Part shown: piece after piece, positions 6,305-7,102 of the stretch
How the letters are laid out: every line of letters begins with the position of its first letter
How positions within the stretch are numbered: the stretch's first letter is position 1
Source of the DNA: Fidelibacterota bacterium
Lineage (GTDB): Bacteria > Fidelibacterota > UBA2242
Length of the DNA stretch: 7,102 bases
Assembly: GCA_003645845.1 (NCBI GenBank)
Contig: QNCV01000137.1
Coordinates: 1-7,102, forward strand
Reading direction: 5' to 3'
Notes under the pieces: model-generated
What the model was told of the DNA's origin: nothing
Databases searched by the model: none
What the model saw: only the letters and a program-made list of their open reading frames with translations
Position numbers and translations under genes: made by a program

Positions 6305-7102
6305 TCAGCCGATCCGTTTCCGAAACCTTAAGGCCGCCAGACTAATGGTCAGCGCCCCGAAGATAAACATCGCCAGCGCCTGCTTCCAGAGGAAATGTCC
6401 CGGTGTACCTTTCAGATAGAGTTCCCGGATAATGATCATGAAATAACGCAGCGGATTGATATACGTAATAATCTGAATAAAATGAGGCATATTCTCGATA
6501 GGAATGAAGAATCCTGACAACAACAGAGCAAATATCGAGTAAAACCAGACTATAAACATTGCCTGTTGCTGGGTGTTCGCCATTGTGGAAGCAAATATTC
6601 CGACACCCAGAGAGCTCAGCATAAACACCAGACTTAATCCATATAAAATCCAGATGTTCCCTTTCATCCATATTCCGAATACAAATCCGGTGGTCAGAAT
6701 ACCGACATTCAGCAGAATAAATCCAACCGCCACAAAGGGAATGATTTTACCAAGAATCAATTCGTGTTTCCGAATCGGTGTGACCATCAATTGCTCCAGT
6801 GTACCAATCTCTTTTTCCCGGACAATTGCCATTCCCGTCAGAAATGAGGTAATCATCGTGACCAGTACACCCAGAATTCCGGGTACGATGTTTTTCCGGC
6901 TCTCCAGATCCGGATTATACCACATCCGCGGCACCAGCTCGGTCAGATGAATGCTCTGCATGTGAAACAGCATTCCGGTATCCATCAGCCAATCCTTCTG
7001 AAGCCGCACCGCAATCTGACTAATATAACCCTGAATAATTCCTGCTGTATTTCCATCGACACCATCGATGAGCGCCTGGACCTTCGGTCGCTTACCCGAA
7101 AA
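6305..7102 (-). CDS. ABC-2 type exporter permease, YhhJ/YbhR-like (5' end outside window)
   Basis: The visible 265 residues are the C-terminal part of a permease usually about 370 long, so roughly 100 N-terminal residues are missing. The frame is open to the last base of the window, and the codons at 7010-7102 read 'RPKVQALIDGVDGNTAG', the extracytoplasmic domain expected just before. A GTG at 7007-7009 is therefore an internal codon, not the start. Landmarks, numbered from the window edge: 'RMWYNPDLES' (59-68), membrane segment 71-94, the coupling-helix motif 'REKEIGTLEQLMVTPIRK' (95-112), then segments at about 119-144, 150-172 and 181-202, 'INPLRYF' (215-221), and a last segment 241-258. 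The family works with a cytoplasmic ATPase and often a membrane-fusion protein to export drugs or other compounds. These partners would be expected upstream, beyond the right edge. The gene is convergent with the secreted protein gene. The substrate cannot be told from sequence. Confidence 0.93.
   Translation of the reverse strand, partial: FSGKRPKVQALIDGVDGNTAGIIQGYISQIAVRLQKDWLMDTGMLFHMQSIHLTELVPRMWYNPDLESRKNIVPGILGVLVTMITSFLTGMAIVREKEIGTLEQLMVTPIRKHELILGKIIPFVAVGFILLNVGILTTGFVFGIWMKGNIWILYGLSLVFMLSSLGVGIFASTMANTQQQAMFIVWFYSIFALLLSGFFIPIENMPHFIQIITYINPLRYFMIIIRELYLKGTPGHFLWKQALAMFIFGALTISLAALRFRKRIG

Noticed and set aside
6573..6950. 125-codon plus-strand frame opposite the ABC permease
   Set aside because: The minus strand encodes a clear ABC-2 permease with its coupling motif throughout this stretch.
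7007..7009. GTG as start of the ABC permease
   Set aside because: The frame stays open to the window edge, and the upstream residues match the expected extracytoplasmic domain, so the gene begins outside the window.

Overview
The window comes from a diderm bacterium. The best clue is the C-terminal tail of the protein at 4529-6076, which carries the 'YQNYPNPFN' type IX secretion sorting signature seen in the FCB (Fibrobacterota-Chlorobiota-Bacteroidota) superphylum and its relatives (Ignavibacteria, Calditrichota, KSB1, Cloacimonadota). An outer-membrane beta-barrel protein at the left edge fits this. No ribosomal RNA or other phylogenetic marker is present, so the phylum is an inference.

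Layout. Positions 13-4255 hold four plus-strand genes with short gaps (28, 72 and 18 bases), probably one transcription unit. They are a FadL/OmpP1-like outer-membrane barrel, a small exported protein made of two copies of a 100-residue beta-sandwich unit, a full-length NfeD membrane serine protease, and a slipin/stomatin (SPFH) protein. NfeD plus slipin is a well-known membrane quality-control pair. The two upstream envelope genes are not its usual companions.

Positions 4256-4528 form an intergenic stretch. It begins with a perfect 16-bp inverted repeat lacking a T tract, and continues with a minus-strand open stretch (4333-4482) that reads like protein but has no good start. Together they look more like dispersed-repeat or relict DNA than a normal spacer. 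Positions 4529-6076 encode a secreted multidomain protein: signal peptide, a class I glutamine-amidotransferase-like domain with an apparently intact Cys-His-Glu triad, a PPC-like beta domain, and the type IX sorting domain. Positions 6077-6304 are a convergent spacer with no convincing feature. From 6305 to the right edge, on the minus strand, lies the C-terminal two-thirds or so of an ABC-2 family exporter permease whose start is outside the window.

Most of the window is recognisable envelope biology. The least ordinary items are the exported amidotransferase-fold protein, the exact 100-residue duplication, and the palindrome plus relict-like stretch after the slipin gene. Nothing here amounts to a clearly new system.
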